From: Bacteroidota bacterium
Lineage (GTDB): Bacteria; Bacteroidota; Bacteroidia; AKYH767-A; OLB10
Length of the DNA stretch: 64,000 bases
Reading direction: 5' to 3'
Assembly: GCA_016713445.1 (NCBI GenBank)
Contig: JADJPB010000001.1
Location: 186,001-250,000 of the forward strand
This document shows positions 39,826 through 48,274 of the stretch, one piece after another (position 1 is the first letter of the stretch; each line of letters opens with the position of its first letter). A program made the translations under genes and the position numbers. The notes under the pieces are model-generated. The model saw nothing but the letters and a program-made list of their open reading frames with translations, did no database searches and had not been told where the DNA came from.

Positions 39826-42240
39826 ATGAAAACAAATAAATTCAAAATTGCATGTATCATCATGCTATTACTCTTTAATTCAAATGAATTGATGTCTCAA
39901 GCAACTGTTCTGGGAAATTCTGGCACTGGCGGCGACTATGTCGGCTGGCAACAGGGAACCGGCATAAACTTAGATATCGTGAACGAAGACCAACTCCCCA
40001 TCAACTTCTACACAAACGGAGGAGCAGGCAGCGGAGGTATGTGGAATAACCTTCGTATGTTTATACAAGGTACAGACGGCAATGTGGGTATTGGCAATTT
40101 TGCAACCGCTAATACTTTATTGCATTTGCATCAAAGTGCAGATGATCGTGATGTAAATTTTCAGATGACAAATTCCAGTATCGGAAATGCTACAACAGAT
40201 GGGTTCTTAGTGGATGTTGATGGCAGCGGTTTGCTACGATTAAATCAACAAGAGCGGGCTCCTATGCAGTTTTGGGGAACGGATGCAACACTTGGTAATA
40301 GTAATGTGATTCGTGGTGAGTGGACATATGGAAACGCTATGCAGGAAAATCAAATAGCACCTACCGATGGGTTCAGAATTTGGAATCCTGGTTATTCATC
40401 TTCTACAAGCTATAACCCAAATCATGCCCTTGATTTATGGTGCGGAGTAAGTAATACTACACATATTCGTTTTGATCACAGTGGTTTGATTCAAACCATT
40501 AATTTGCGATTTGAACAAATTGCTAGATTAGATGGATTCTGGTTTGATGCAAGACCTTATGATTATCAGAAAATAGCATCACCAAGAAATTATAGAGGAC
40601 GATATTTTTTTAACATTGATAGTGTTGAAATTTCCAGGTTTTCAAATACCAACAATACAGATCTCGGATTTATGCGAATTGGAAAGCAGCCAGCTGGTCA
40701 ACTTGGAATTGCAGGTATAGATGCTACAAGGAGGTTAGAAATTTATGATGCTGCTGATGTTCCTCAATTCAGAATAACTAGAGCGACTGACGCATCTTTT
40801 GTACCTCAAGTTTTTACTGATTTCCAAACAACCAACATAGGCAATTTGTTTATTAATCCAATTAATGGTGCAAATGCCGCAAATGTTGGAATTGGGATTA
40901 GTATTCCTACTGCTAAACTCGAAGTAAATTCTCCAACAGTCTCTGGAGGAACTCAAACTACATTAAGGTTAGATAACATCAATACGGGAGCAGGGCATCC
41001 AAGAGGAATAGATATCGATATTCAAGGAACAGGGGGCGGATTAACACAAGCGACAGGAATCAATCTTAATATGACTGGAACTTTAAGTACAAGTTCTGCT
41101 GCAGCATATATTACAAATGCAACTACTGGCGCAGGTACTGGCCATGGAATTTGGTCAAACTTAACTGGAGCAAATGTTGATAATTATGGATTAAGAAGTT
41201 ATGTGACAAATGCCACAGGAACAAACTATGGCAGTTATCAAACAGGAAGTGGTGGCACTTCAGCTTTTGGATCAGATTCCTATGCACTAAATGGTTCAAG
41301 TTTAAATTATGCACTTAGAGGAACAGCAACCGGAACTACGGGTTCAACCGACGCTCGCGGTATTTCTGCCTCGGCATCCGGTTCAACAACTAATTATGGA
41401 GCATTTTTAAAGGGAACTGCAGCTTCCACAAACACAGCCTATGGAGCTTATTCCGAAGGGTATGGTGGTGATGTTGCTTTTGGAGTATATGCAAAGGCAT
41501 CAGGCGCAACAACCACTAATTGGGCTGTTTTTGCCAATGGTAACGCTTGGTCAACCGGTACATGGCAAAGTTCAGATGCAACATTAAAATCAAATATTTT
41601 GCCTATGCAAAATAATACAGCCATAGTTATGCAGCTACAACCAAAATCCTACAACTTTAATCAAACCGTGCATCCAGAACTAGTGTTACCCAGCGGTACC
41701 CACTATGGTTTAGTGGCACAGGAATTAGAACAAGTAGTACCATCTTTAGTAAAAGATGTAAAGTTTCCTGCTCAATATGATTCAACCGGTGCAATAACCT
41801 CAGCTGCTTTCGCATTTAAATCTGTGAATTATATTGAAGTGATCCCTTTCCTTATTGGGACTATTCAAGAATTAAAACTTGAATTAGATAGTCTAAAGTC
41901 ATTTGTATTTGGTTCTACACCTTCTCAAAAAATTAATTACAGTGAAGATCCATCACAAAAAATAATTTTATCTAATCAACAAGGTATCATTTTAAACCAA
42001 AACGACCCAAACCCATTCACAGAGAGTACACGAATTACATTCCAAATCCCAGATGAAGTAAGAGATGCAAAAATCATATTTACATCATTAACGGGTTCGA
42101 TTATCAATACTGCGATAATCAATGAAAGAGGTGCAGGCGAATTAGAAGTTTATTCATCAGAGTTAAGTAAAGGATTATATAACTACACATTGGTTTGCGA
42201 TGGTAAAGTTATAGCGTCTAAGAAAATGGTGAAACAATAG
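39826..42240 (+). CDS. Tail-fibre-like secreted protein with S74 chaperone and T9SS domain
   Basis: 804 residues, intact. Signal peptide to ~25. Residues ~30-350 are a repeat-rich passenger with GNVGIGNFATANTLLHLHQ-like motifs. Residues ~350-575 are low-complexity Gly/Thr/Ser/Ala beta-repeats (TGTTGSTDARGISASASGST). A peptidase S74 intramolecular chaperone follows (~578-700) with the dyad region SSDATLKSNI (S583, K588), YGLVAQELEQVVPSLV and NYIEVIPFLIGTIQELK, then a type A T9SS domain (~722-804; NDPNPFTESTRITFQ, KGLYNYTLVCDGKVI). S74 domains trimerise and self-cleave in phage fibres. In Bacteroidota such proteins are cell-surface or secreted. No phage genes surround it. Confidence 0.88.
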   Translation: MKTNKFKIACIIMLLLFNSNELMSQATVLGNSGTGGDYVGWQQGTGINLDIVNEDQLPINFYTNGGAGSGGMWNNLRMFIQGTDGNVGIGNFATANTLLHLHQSADDRDVNFQMTNSSIGNATTDGFLVDVDGSGLLRLNQQERAPMQFWGTDATLGNSNVIRGEWTYGNAMQENQIAPTDGFRIWNPGYSSSTSYNPNHALDLWCGVSNTTHIRFDHSGLIQTINLRFEQIARLDGFWFDARPYDYQKIASPRNYRGRYFFNIDSVEISRFSNTNNTDLGFMRIGKQPAGQLGIAGIDATRRLEIYDAADVPQFRITRATDASFVPQVFTDFQTTNIGNLFINPINGANAANVGIGISIPTAKLEVNSPTVSGGTQTTLRLDNINTGAGHPRGIDIDIQGTGGGLTQATGINLNMTGTLSTSSAAAYITNATTGAGTGHGIWSNLTGANVDNYGLRSYVTNATGTNYGSYQTGSGGTSAFGSDSYALNGSSLNYALRGTATGTTGSTDARGISASASGSTTNYGAFLKGTAASTNTAYGAYSEGYGGDVAFGVYAKASGATTTNWAVFANGNAWSTGTWQSSDATLKSNILPMQNNTAIVMQLQPKSYNFNQTVHPELVLPSGTHYGLVAQELEQVVPSLVKDVKFPAQYDSTGAITSAAFAFKSVNYIEVIPFLIGTIQELKLELDSLKSFVFGSTPSQKINYSEDPSQKIILSNQQGIILNQNDPNPFTESTRITFQIPDEVRDAKIIFTSLTGSIINTAIINERGAGELEVYSSELSKGLYNYTLVCDGKVIASKKMVKQ

Positions 42241-42260
42241 AAGTAATGTTTTTCATGATA

Positions 42261-42300
42261 AAAAATAAGCCTCTCAATAGAAATTGAGAGGCTTATTTTT
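42261..42300. terminator. Bidirectional terminator
   Basis: An 18-bp perfect stem: 42261-42278 pairs with 42283-42300 around loop AGAA, with A and T runs at the arms' ends. It separates the convergent tail-fibre-like and DUF6580 genes. Confidence 0.93.
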
Positions 42301-42357
42301 TTAAATAAATTTTTATTGCTCTTTAACCAAGTATCTAAGTTTGAAATTTGTTTTCGC

Positions 42358-42891
42358 TTATCCTTTTTTTACCAGAATAGGAGTCATTCTACTCGCCAAA
42401 GCAAATCCTCCAAAGAAAACAATATTGTAAAATAAATCACCTATTAAAGTTCCTTTGAAAAAGGGAATTCCTGCGACATAACAATTCATCAATCCTGAAG
42501 CGGTATACCCGTAATAACCTGTTGTCCATGTTCCGAAATTGGTAAGTAAAAAGAAAATGATAGATCCTGTTAAAGAAGCTACCATAATGGTTTGACGTTG
42601 TTCTCTTCCACGAAGGTAGAATCCTAAACAAGTGATGAGCGCCATACTTCCATAAACAAAGATCATGTCAGGGTAGAACCCGGTGCCATTGTATATTTCA
42701 AAGATGATATCACTGATGAAAATGGCGGTAAGTGGAATGATGAAAGCCCATTTCTTATTGATTAAATAAGTTCCACCAAACAAGGCCATCGCTGCTAGCG
42801 GAGTAAAGTTGGCTATTGGTGGAAAGAAACGTGTAAGTGCACTTAGGAAAATGAAGAGAATGAGGAATTTATTTCTGTTATCGAGTTGCAT
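42358..42891 (-). CDS. DUF6580 family multi-pass membrane protein
   Basis: 177 residues with about five or six membrane helices (FLILFIFLSALTRFF, MALFGGTYLINKKWAFIIPL, FFLLTNFGTWTTG). The pattern FTPLAAMALFGG and NFGTWTTGYYGYTASGL is diagnostic of DUF6580. The topology resembles ECF-type substrate-binding S components, so vitamin or metal uptake is possible but unproven. Intact, with its own -7 box. Confidence 0.8.
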   Translation of the reverse strand: MQLDNRNKFLILFIFLSALTRFFPPIANFTPLAAMALFGGTYLINKKWAFIIPLTAIFISDIIFEIYNGTGFYPDMIFVYGSMALITCLGFYLRGREQRQTIMVASLTGSIIFFLLTNFGTWTTGYYGYTASGLMNCYVAGIPFFKGTLIGDLFYNIVFFGGFALASRMTPILVKKG

Positions 42892-42909
42892 AGGTTCGGT
42901 GATTTAGGG

Positions 42910-42917
42910 CAAATATA
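42910..42917 (-). promoter_or_regulatory. -7 box for the DUF6580 gene
   Basis: Minus-strand TATATTTG, 19 bases before the ATG at 42891 and within the gap after aroE. Confidence 0.45.
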
Positions 42918-42954
42918 AGCATACTATTTTATTTAGATAAGCACAATGAAGATC

Positions 42955-43712
42955 TTATTGCTCCTCCGTCCAAATCTCTAGAGCTCTTTCTGCTTGTAAA
43001 TGAAGCATCTCCTCGCCGTTTTTTGTTTGGGCTCCTTGGAGCAGAGCCTTTTTCAGAAACAATGTTTCTAGTGGATTATAAACTAGATCGAATAGGAGAT
43101 GTCCCTTTCCAATAGCTTCATAAGGTAGATCCGGACAACTCTCTAAATTGGGATACATGCCCAAAGGAGTTGTATTGATGATGAGTTTAAATTCGGAAAT
43201 GAGTAAAGGCGTTAAATCAGCATAAACGAGAATATTCTCATTCTCATTCTCATTCTCACTCTCATGAGTTCGGGATACCATCTTAAAAGAAATATTTAAT
43301 TTTTGTAAGATGAATTGCACAGCTTGTGAAGCACCTCCTGTTCCTAATATGAGTGCTTTGTTATGATGGGATTGTAGGAGGGAGAGATGGATTTTTCGAA
43401 TCCGAAAACATCTGTATTGTATCCCATTAATTTCCCATCTGCTAAAACCTTAACCGTATTAACAGCGCCTATTTTATTTACTTCTTCTGTACATCCATCT
43501 AAAAAAGGAAGAACCGAACGCTTATAAGGGATGGTAATGTTCATCCCATCCAATTTATTTTCTTGCACTAAATCTCGAATTTCTGCAATGGAGTCGGTCT
43601 CTAGATTGATGTATTCATAGCCTTCCCACTCAGGACTCGAAAATTTTTGGGTGAACCATTGTTTCGACCAGGAATGACCAAGCGTTTTTCCAATCAGCGC
43701 AAAGCGAGGCAT
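42955..43712 (-). CDS. aroE: Shikimate dehydrogenase (frame-broken)
   Basis: Reduces 3-dehydroshikimate with NADPH in aromatic amino-acid synthesis. 252 residues after adding one base near 43385-43395. Motifs: FALIGKTLGHSWSKQWFT (substrate loop), MNITIPYKRSV with catalytic Lys, GAVNTVKV, and after repair LILGTGGASQAV (NADP loop), INTTPLGMYP, LVYNPLETLFL. It carries a SENENENEN insert from a hexanucleotide repeat. The start shares one A with the DedA stop (TAATG). Last gene of the TPR-comA-rhodanese-DedA-aroE operon. Confidence 0.93.
43235..43264. repeat. Hexanucleotide tandem repeat inside aroE
   Basis: TTCTCA x4 plus one CTCTCA, encoding alternating Asn-Glu/Ser-Glu on the minus strand. Unit length keeps the frame. 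Confidence 0.9.
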
Positions 43713-44359
43713 TAACTTTTTGAAAATTTGCTTTTCAGAATACTGAAGACCATCGGAAGAACAGAAAGTACAATGATCATGATCACCACCAATTCAAAAT
43801 GTTCTTTTACCCAAGGCATCTGTCCAAATAAATATCCACAAATCGACATACTGCTGATCCATAAAAAACCACCTGCTATGTCGTAAGGTAAAAATTTCGT
43901 TTTATAACTCATCTCGCCTAAACCGGCAACGAAAGGAGTAAAAGTTCTAACAATAGGAATGAAGCGAGCCATGATGATCGCCTTGGTACCATGCTTTTCA
44001 AAAAACGCATGCGTATCATCTAAATATTTTTGCTTGACAATTCTTTTTCCTCGAAACTTAACTTCGGTTGCGCGAACACCTAAAAACCGACCTACCGCAT
44101 AGTTTACATTATCTCCTAAAATGGCAGCAAAGGATAAGAGTCCAATGAGTATTCCTAAATTTAATCCGGTAGCTTCATTCGCACACAAGGCCCCAGCAGC
44201 AAAAAGCAAGGAGTCGCCCGGAAGAAAAGGCATCACAATTAATCCGGTTTCAACAAAGATGATCAGAAAGAGAATGCCGTAAACAGCTACTCCATATTCG
44301 GTAACCAAAGTGGCTAAATGGTCGTTGATATGGAGTATAAAATCAAGCAGAGCGTGCAT
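43712..44359 (-). CDS. DedA-family membrane protein
   Basis: 215 residues. The VTT/SNARE-associated fold: FLPGDSLLFAAGALCANE, GDNVNYAVGRFLG, FFEKHGTKAIIMARFIPIVRTFTPFVAG (the conserved R and P residues), GGFLWISSMSICGYLFG. DedA proteins recycle or flip lipid carriers such as undecaprenyl phosphate or phosphatidylethanolamine. Ten bases separate it from the rhodanese gene, and it overlaps aroE by one base. Intact. Confidence 0.9.
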   Translation of the reverse strand: MHALLDFILHINDHLATLVTEYGVAVYGILFLIIFVETGLIVMPFLPGDSLLFAAGALCANEATGLNLGILIGLLSFAAILGDNVNYAVGRFLGVRATEVKFRGKRIVKQKYLDDTHAFFEKHGTKAIIMARFIPIVRTFTPFVAGLGEMSYKTKFLPYDIAGGFLWISSMSICGYLFGQMPWVKEHFELVVIMIIVLSVLPMVFSILKSKFSKS

Positions 44360-44368
44360 ATGTCGGAA

Positions 44369-44686
44369 TTAGGAAACGGTTAGACTTGGATCAATCTCTC
44401 TGCTATAAGCCATGATTCCACCTTTTAAATTGTAAAGATTTTCATAGCCAAAACGTTTTTCTAATTCGTTGATCGCTGCCGCACTTCTTGAACCGCTTCT
44501 GCAATGAACAATAACCGGAACATCTTTGCGAATTTTTTCGGCTTCGATGATCAAATTTCCTAATGGGATAAGTTCCCCATTTAGGTTCGCCATATCAAAT
44601 TCATGCTCTTCGCGAACATCAATAAGTTGAAAGTCGACACCTTCATCCATCATCTGCTTCAGTTCAGCTACTGTTTTTTCTTTCAT
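44369..44686 (-). CDS. Rhodanese-like sulfurtransferase domain protein
   Basis: 105 residues, a single rhodanese domain. DFQLIDVREEHEFDMANLNG (CH2A motif) and the active-site loop VIVHCRSGSRSAAAINEL with nucleophile Cys in CRSGSR, then LKGGIMAYSREIDPSL. Probably a cytosolic persulfide carrier. It overlaps the phosphosulfolactate-synthase-like gene by ATGA, which suggests (inference) a shared role in sulfur metabolism. Confidence 0.92.
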   Translation of the reverse strand: MKEKTVAELKQMMDEGVDFQLIDVREEHEFDMANLNGELIPLGNLIIEAEKIRKDVPVIVHCRSGSRSAAAINELEKRFGYENLYNLKGGIMAYSREIDPSLTVS

Positions 44687-45513
44687 ATTGGTTTTAATTC
44701 TGAATTTTTTGGGTCGGCAATAGGTGCTTCTTCTTTTGACGGAAGGTGTAACGATTTATCCAAGTATTGGAAAAAGGTATCACTGCGTAAACCAAGTCTT
44801 AATGTTTCTAAAGCAATAATTTCCTGAGGTGAAATATTTCCCAGATTAACATTGGCGCCAAACAATTTGATAAAGTAAGCTTGCTGCGATTTTTGTGGCG
44901 TCTCCCAAATAATTTTCTCAGGAGCAACCTTCGCAACAATTTTATTGATTAAAACAACATGAGCTTTTCCGTTTGGACGATAGATACCTACCGTTCCACT
45001 CTCACGTGCTTCGGCGATTACTTTCCAGGCACCAGCTTCCAATTCGGCTTGCATCATTTCAATCCATTTGTTCGGACGAATTAAAATGCCTTCCTCTTTA
45101 GAGCCTACTTCACTGATTACAGTGACGCGTTTACTTAAACGTTGAATATAATGGCATTTCTCAGGATGTGGCATCGTGATGGATCCATCAGAAACTTCTG
45201 CGTATTCCATCTTAAACTTATCTAACATCCGAAGGTAATCTTCAAATTGTCCTCTCACTACAAATGCTTCGAATAGTGTGCCCCCAAAATATACGGGCAT
45301 GCCTACTTCTCTAAAAAAAGCAAGTTTATTTTCCAGTTTAGGAGTGATAAGTGAACTTCCAAATCCCAGTTTAATGATATCAATAAATTCTCCTCCACTG
45401 TCTATCAGGTTTTCACATTCTCGAATGCTCAATCCTTTATCCATGACCATGGTTAATCCAGCGATACGCGGTTTAACATGTCGTTGTGGAATATGTGATA
45501 ATTCAAAGTTCAT
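44683..45513 (-). CDS. Phosphosulfolactate synthase-like (ComA family) TIM-barrel protein
   Basis: 276 residues from ATG at 45511-45513; an in-frame TTG nine bases earlier overlaps the TPR stop and is less likely. ComA adds sulfite to phosphoenolpyruvate to give (R)-phosphosulfolactate, the first step of coenzyme M synthesis in methanogens. Family motifs: GLTMVMDKGLS, IDIIKLGFGSSLITPK, YFGGTLFEAFVV, EVSDGSITMP, VISEVGSKEEG, VIAEARESGTVGIY, IIWETPQKSQQ, GANVNLGNI. In Bacteroidota, which lack coenzyme M, a route to sulfonates such as sulfolactate or cysteate for sulfonolipids is a plausible use (inference). Coupled to the rhodanese gene. Confidence 0.85.
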   Translation of the reverse strand: MNFELSHIPQRHVKPRIAGLTMVMDKGLSIRECENLIDSGGEFIDIIKLGFGSSLITPKLENKLAFFREVGMPVYFGGTLFEAFVVRGQFEDYLRMLDKFKMEYAEVSDGSITMPHPEKCHYIQRLSKRVTVISEVGSKEEGILIRPNKWIEMMQAELEAGAWKVIAEARESGTVGIYRPNGKAHVVLINKIVAKVAPEKIIWETPQKSQQAYFIKLFGANVNLGNISPQEIIALETLRLGLRSDTFFQYLDKSLHLPSKEEAPIADPKNSELKPI

Positions 45514-45518
45514 GTTCT

Positions 45519-46943
45519 TCAAATGGCTCTATTGTTTCTAATGATTTCTCCGATTTGTACATCGAATTCAAGTGAAGGCATCAACTCAAAGATAATTGCA
45601 AATTCAATGGGATGCTTTTCGATAGTTTCCGCGAAACGCACATAGGCATCTTGCTGGTATCCGGCTTGATATAGATAAACCACTTGTCGGTACCTAAGTT
45701 CGTGATTATCATGATGATAAAACAAGGCCGTGTTAATAATTTCGGAAGCTTCAAAGGGACGATTTAATTCAGCCAAGAGCTCCGAATAGGCGATCCAACC
45801 CTCTTCACTTTCCGGATCATAATCGATTACTTTACGATAGCATTCCTCGGCTTCTTCGAAGTTGTTGAGGCGGTATTCGCAATCCCCTAATCCCAGCCAA
45901 TATTCCCCGTTTTGATCATCGAGTTCAATGGCTTTTTTGATGTAGTGAATGGCTTCATACCAACGATCTTCTTCTTCAAAGGTGACTCCGATTCCAAACC
46001 AAGCTTGCGACATCTCAGCAGAAAGCTTTACCGCTTTTTTATAGTAAGTACGTGCAGTTTCAAAATCGTTTAAGTTCTCATAACATTCCCCAATGTTATA
46101 GTACGTAAATGCATCGGGAGTGCAATACTCAAAAGCAGTTTTGTATTTGTCAATAGCTTCAGCAAACTTCTCTAAGAGCGCTAAAGCTTGAGCCATGTCT
46201 AGGAGGGCAGGAGCAAAATCCTCTTTGATCAATAGCGTATAATCGTATGCCGTAATAGCATCTTCGTAAGATCCTTGCTTGGTATATAAGTCGCCGAGGT
46301 AGTACCAAAGCATGTATCCATAGGGATGTTCATCGATAAGTAGTTTATAGAATTCGATGCCCTCGGGAATACGTTGACTAAATTCCAAACTCAACACCAT
46401 TTCTTCCATCGCAACTTCGTTAGATGGGTTGGAAAGCAAACAAAGTTTATAGTAATCAACAGCACGACTGTACTCCGACATATTTTGATAGGTGATAGCC
46501 AGACTCAAATAAATATCGTCTTTTTGTTCATCGGCCATTTCTAACGCCTTTCGAAAACTAGCAATCGCATTCGGATATTTCTCAAGCGCATTGTAAATAT
46601 TCCCACGTAACAAATGAATTTCAATATCAAATGGATTTACATGTTCTACTTTTTCCAAAAGGGCTAAAGCTCCATTTTCATTTCCCATCAAAGCAAGGAG
46701 GTGAGCTTCCTTTAAGGTAAAATTTACTGATTGTGGATGTAAAGTAAAAGCGTACTTCGTCACTTCGAGTGCCTTTTCAAATTCAAGTCGCTCAATGAAA
46801 TGATCAATGATTTTCACTAATGCATCAACGTCAAAAAAGTAACGTTCCTGCTTTTCGCGCATTTTCTCGTATTTCTCTATGGATTGTTGGATATGCTCAA
46901 ATCGCTCATCCATGTTTTCCATTTCTTCATCATCTTCCTCCAT
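45519..46943 (-). CDS. Tetratricopeptide-repeat protein
   Basis: 474 residues with ~11 TPR units from residue ~45 to ~440, e.g. PNAIASFRKALEMADEQKDD, SRAVDYYKLCLLSNPSN, EDAITAYDYTLLIKEDFAPA, EEAEECYRKVIDYDPES. The N-terminus is acidic (MEEDDEEMENMDERFEHIQQ) and has no signal peptide, so a cytosolic scaffold is likely. First gene of the minus-strand operon and preceded by a -7 box. It ends five bases before the ATG of the ComA-like gene. Specific partners unknown. Confidence 0.88.
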   Translation of the reverse strand: MEEDDEEMENMDERFEHIQQSIEKYEKMREKQERYFFDVDALVKIIDHFIERLEFEKALEVTKYAFTLHPQSVNFTLKEAHLLALMGNENGALALLEKVEHVNPFDIEIHLLRGNIYNALEKYPNAIASFRKALEMADEQKDDIYLSLAITYQNMSEYSRAVDYYKLCLLSNPSNEVAMEEMVLSLEFSQRIPEGIEFYKLLIDEHPYGYMLWYYLGDLYTKQGSYEDAITAYDYTLLIKEDFAPALLDMAQALALLEKFAEAIDKYKTAFEYCTPDAFTYYNIGECYENLNDFETARTYYKKAVKLSAEMSQAWFGIGVTFEEEDRWYEAIHYIKKAIELDDQNGEYWLGLGDCEYRLNNFEEAEECYRKVIDYDPESEEGWIAYSELLAELNRPFEASEIINTALFYHHDNHELRYRQVVYLYQAGYQQDAYVRFAETIEKHPIEFAIIFELMPSLEFDVQIGEIIRNNRAI

Positions 46944-46960
46944 ACAGTCGAATCTATGCG

Positions 46961-46968
46961 CAAAGGTA
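46961..46968 (-). promoter_or_regulatory. -7 box for the TPR-comA-rhodanese-dedA-aroE operon
   Basis: Minus-strand TACCTTTG, 18 bases before the TPR ATG, implying a very short leader. No clear -33 element. Confidence 0.45.
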
Positions 46969-47208
46969 GGGCTTTTCTACAGTATAGTAATTCTTAGGAA
47001 CAGAGTTTTTAACCTCTTCAAATTTTGCGACTTAATTCGAAGAAATTATTTGATGTATCTATTTTATAATTAGTATCTTATATCTATTAAAACAAGGTTA
47101 ATGGTCGAGCTTTTTTTATTGTTCTTTATTATTTTTTGTTGATAAAATCATGCTATTCTAGTCAAACTAAAAAATTGATGGATTAACAATTTATGATTCA
47201 ATCCGTTG

Positions 47209-47216
47209 TAGTTTTG
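47209..47216 (+). promoter_or_regulatory. -7 box for the Rossmann oxidoreductase gene
   Basis: TAGTTTTG matches TAnnTTTG, 33 bases before the ATG at 47249. The nearest TTG upstream is at the wrong distance. Confidence 0.4.
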
Positions 47217-47248
47217 TAGGGTTAAATAATTCAACCTGAAACAGCAAT

Positions 47249-47922
47249 ATGCACAATAACCATCTGAAAGTGATAATAGTGGTTGGCGCCACTGGATTAG
47301 TCGGCAGAAAGTTGATGGAATTATTATTAGCTGATGTTACAGTGCACAAGTTGATCTTATTATCGCGTAATGAAGTGGAATGGAAGCATAAAAAGTACAA
47401 TGCATTATTACAGATTTTGAAGATTTAGAAAAAAGTGTTTCAAAGGTTAAGGATGCTCATGCTCTATTTTGTTGCATCGGAACTACTCTTAAAAAAGCAG
47501 GTTCTAAAGAAGCATTTAGAAGGGTGGATTATCAAATACCTTTGAATCTTGCCGCAATGGCTGAGAAAGCAGGAATTAAAAAACTCATCATTGTTTCTTC
47601 TTTAGGTGCCGATCCGAATTCCAATACGTTTTATCTAAAGACTAAAGGAGAAATGGAGAAAGATATAGCGGTAAATTATTCTTTTCAAAAACTAGCTTTC
47701 TTGCGCCCTTCATTATTACTCGGAACACGTCATGAATTTCGTTTGGGTGAACGAATCGCTCAATTCTTTCTTGTTCTTTTTTCTTTTTTGATGATAGGTC
47801 GATTTGCCAAGTATAAGCCAATCTCCGATTACAAGGTCGCTAAGGCAATGATTAGCATTTCTAATTCTCTCAATAATCAAAAGTTTTATGAGTCGGAGGA
47901 ATTGATGTATTTAGGTTCTTGA
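47249..47922 (+). CDS. Atypical SDR / NAD(P)-binding oxidoreductase (frame-broken)
   Basis: 224 residues after adding one A near 47391-47396. ATG at 47249 gives MHNNHLKVIIVVGATGLVGR with the NAD(P)-binding GATGLVG loop; repair joins VQCIITDFEDLEKSVSKV and then ALFCCIGTTLKKAGSKEAF, VDYQIPLNLAAMAEKAGIKK, LIIVSSLGADPNSNTFY and LRPSLLLG. This is the atypical SDR group near TIP30/HTATIP2. Substrate unknown. Single gene with flanking promoter. Confidence 0.85.
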
Positions 47923-48163
47923 TTTCGCCGTCTTTCCTGCTTGTTCCTTTTTAATTTAGAAGTAAAAAAAACAGAAACCTATTATTTAACTTTCTGATAA
48001 CCCCATTTCTTGTAACATACCCACACCTTTGAACATCTTATACACGTTATTCCGTTTTTTAAACGTTATAAAAATAGTAAATGACCAAAAAATGACGCTT
48101 AAATGACTATGTCAAATTTAAATTTAAAAATAATATATCTGAAAATCAATTAATTGTAAATAT

Positions 48164-48194
48164 AAAAGGTACTATGTATTGCAAAGTACCTTTT
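48164..48194. terminator. Hairpin AAAAGGTACT / AGTACCTTTT
   Basis: Perfect 10-bp inverted repeat with an 11-base loop and T4 end. It may terminate the upstream gene or form an operator, since it overlaps the -33 region of the next promoter. Confidence 0.5.
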
Positions 48195-48210
48195 AGTTTC
48201 CATACATTTG
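48179..48210 (+). promoter_or_regulatory. Promoter TTG-N21-TACATTTG
   Basis: TTG 48179-48181, -7 box TACATTTG 48203-48210, giving a ~58-base leader before the ATG at 48275. Good match to the Bacteroidota consensus. Confidence 0.6.
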
Positions 48211-48240
48211 CAGTGTCAAAAAATGATAACCAAACTCATC

Positions 48241-48254
48241 CCGCAGAAATGCGG
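48241..48254 (+). promoter_or_regulatory. Leader hairpin with GAAA tetraloop
   Basis: CCGCA-GAAA-TGCGG in the 5' leader, 20 bases before the ATG at 48275. The stem would be stable for its size. It could affect mRNA stability or translation. Confidence 0.45.
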
Positions 48255-48274
48255 TATTCAAAAAAAATAAAGCC

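Larger units (their letters stand above)
46944..47248. other. Divergent intergenic region
   Basis: About 305 AT-rich bases between the TPR operon and the Rossmann gene. Apart from the two -7 boxes at 46961 and 47209 I see no gene, hairpin or repeat. Confidence 0.5.
47923..48274. other. Intergenic region with promoter and two hairpins
   Basis: About 350 AT-rich bases. The 3' part holds the hairpin at 48164, the promoter at 48179-48210 and the leader hairpin at 48241. The first 240 bases hold nothing I can identify. Confidence 0.5.

Noticed and set aside
38230..42240. Prophage tail-fibre region
   Set aside because: The S74 and fibre-like motifs are joined to signal peptides and a T9SS domain, and no phage structural, integrase or lysis gene is present.
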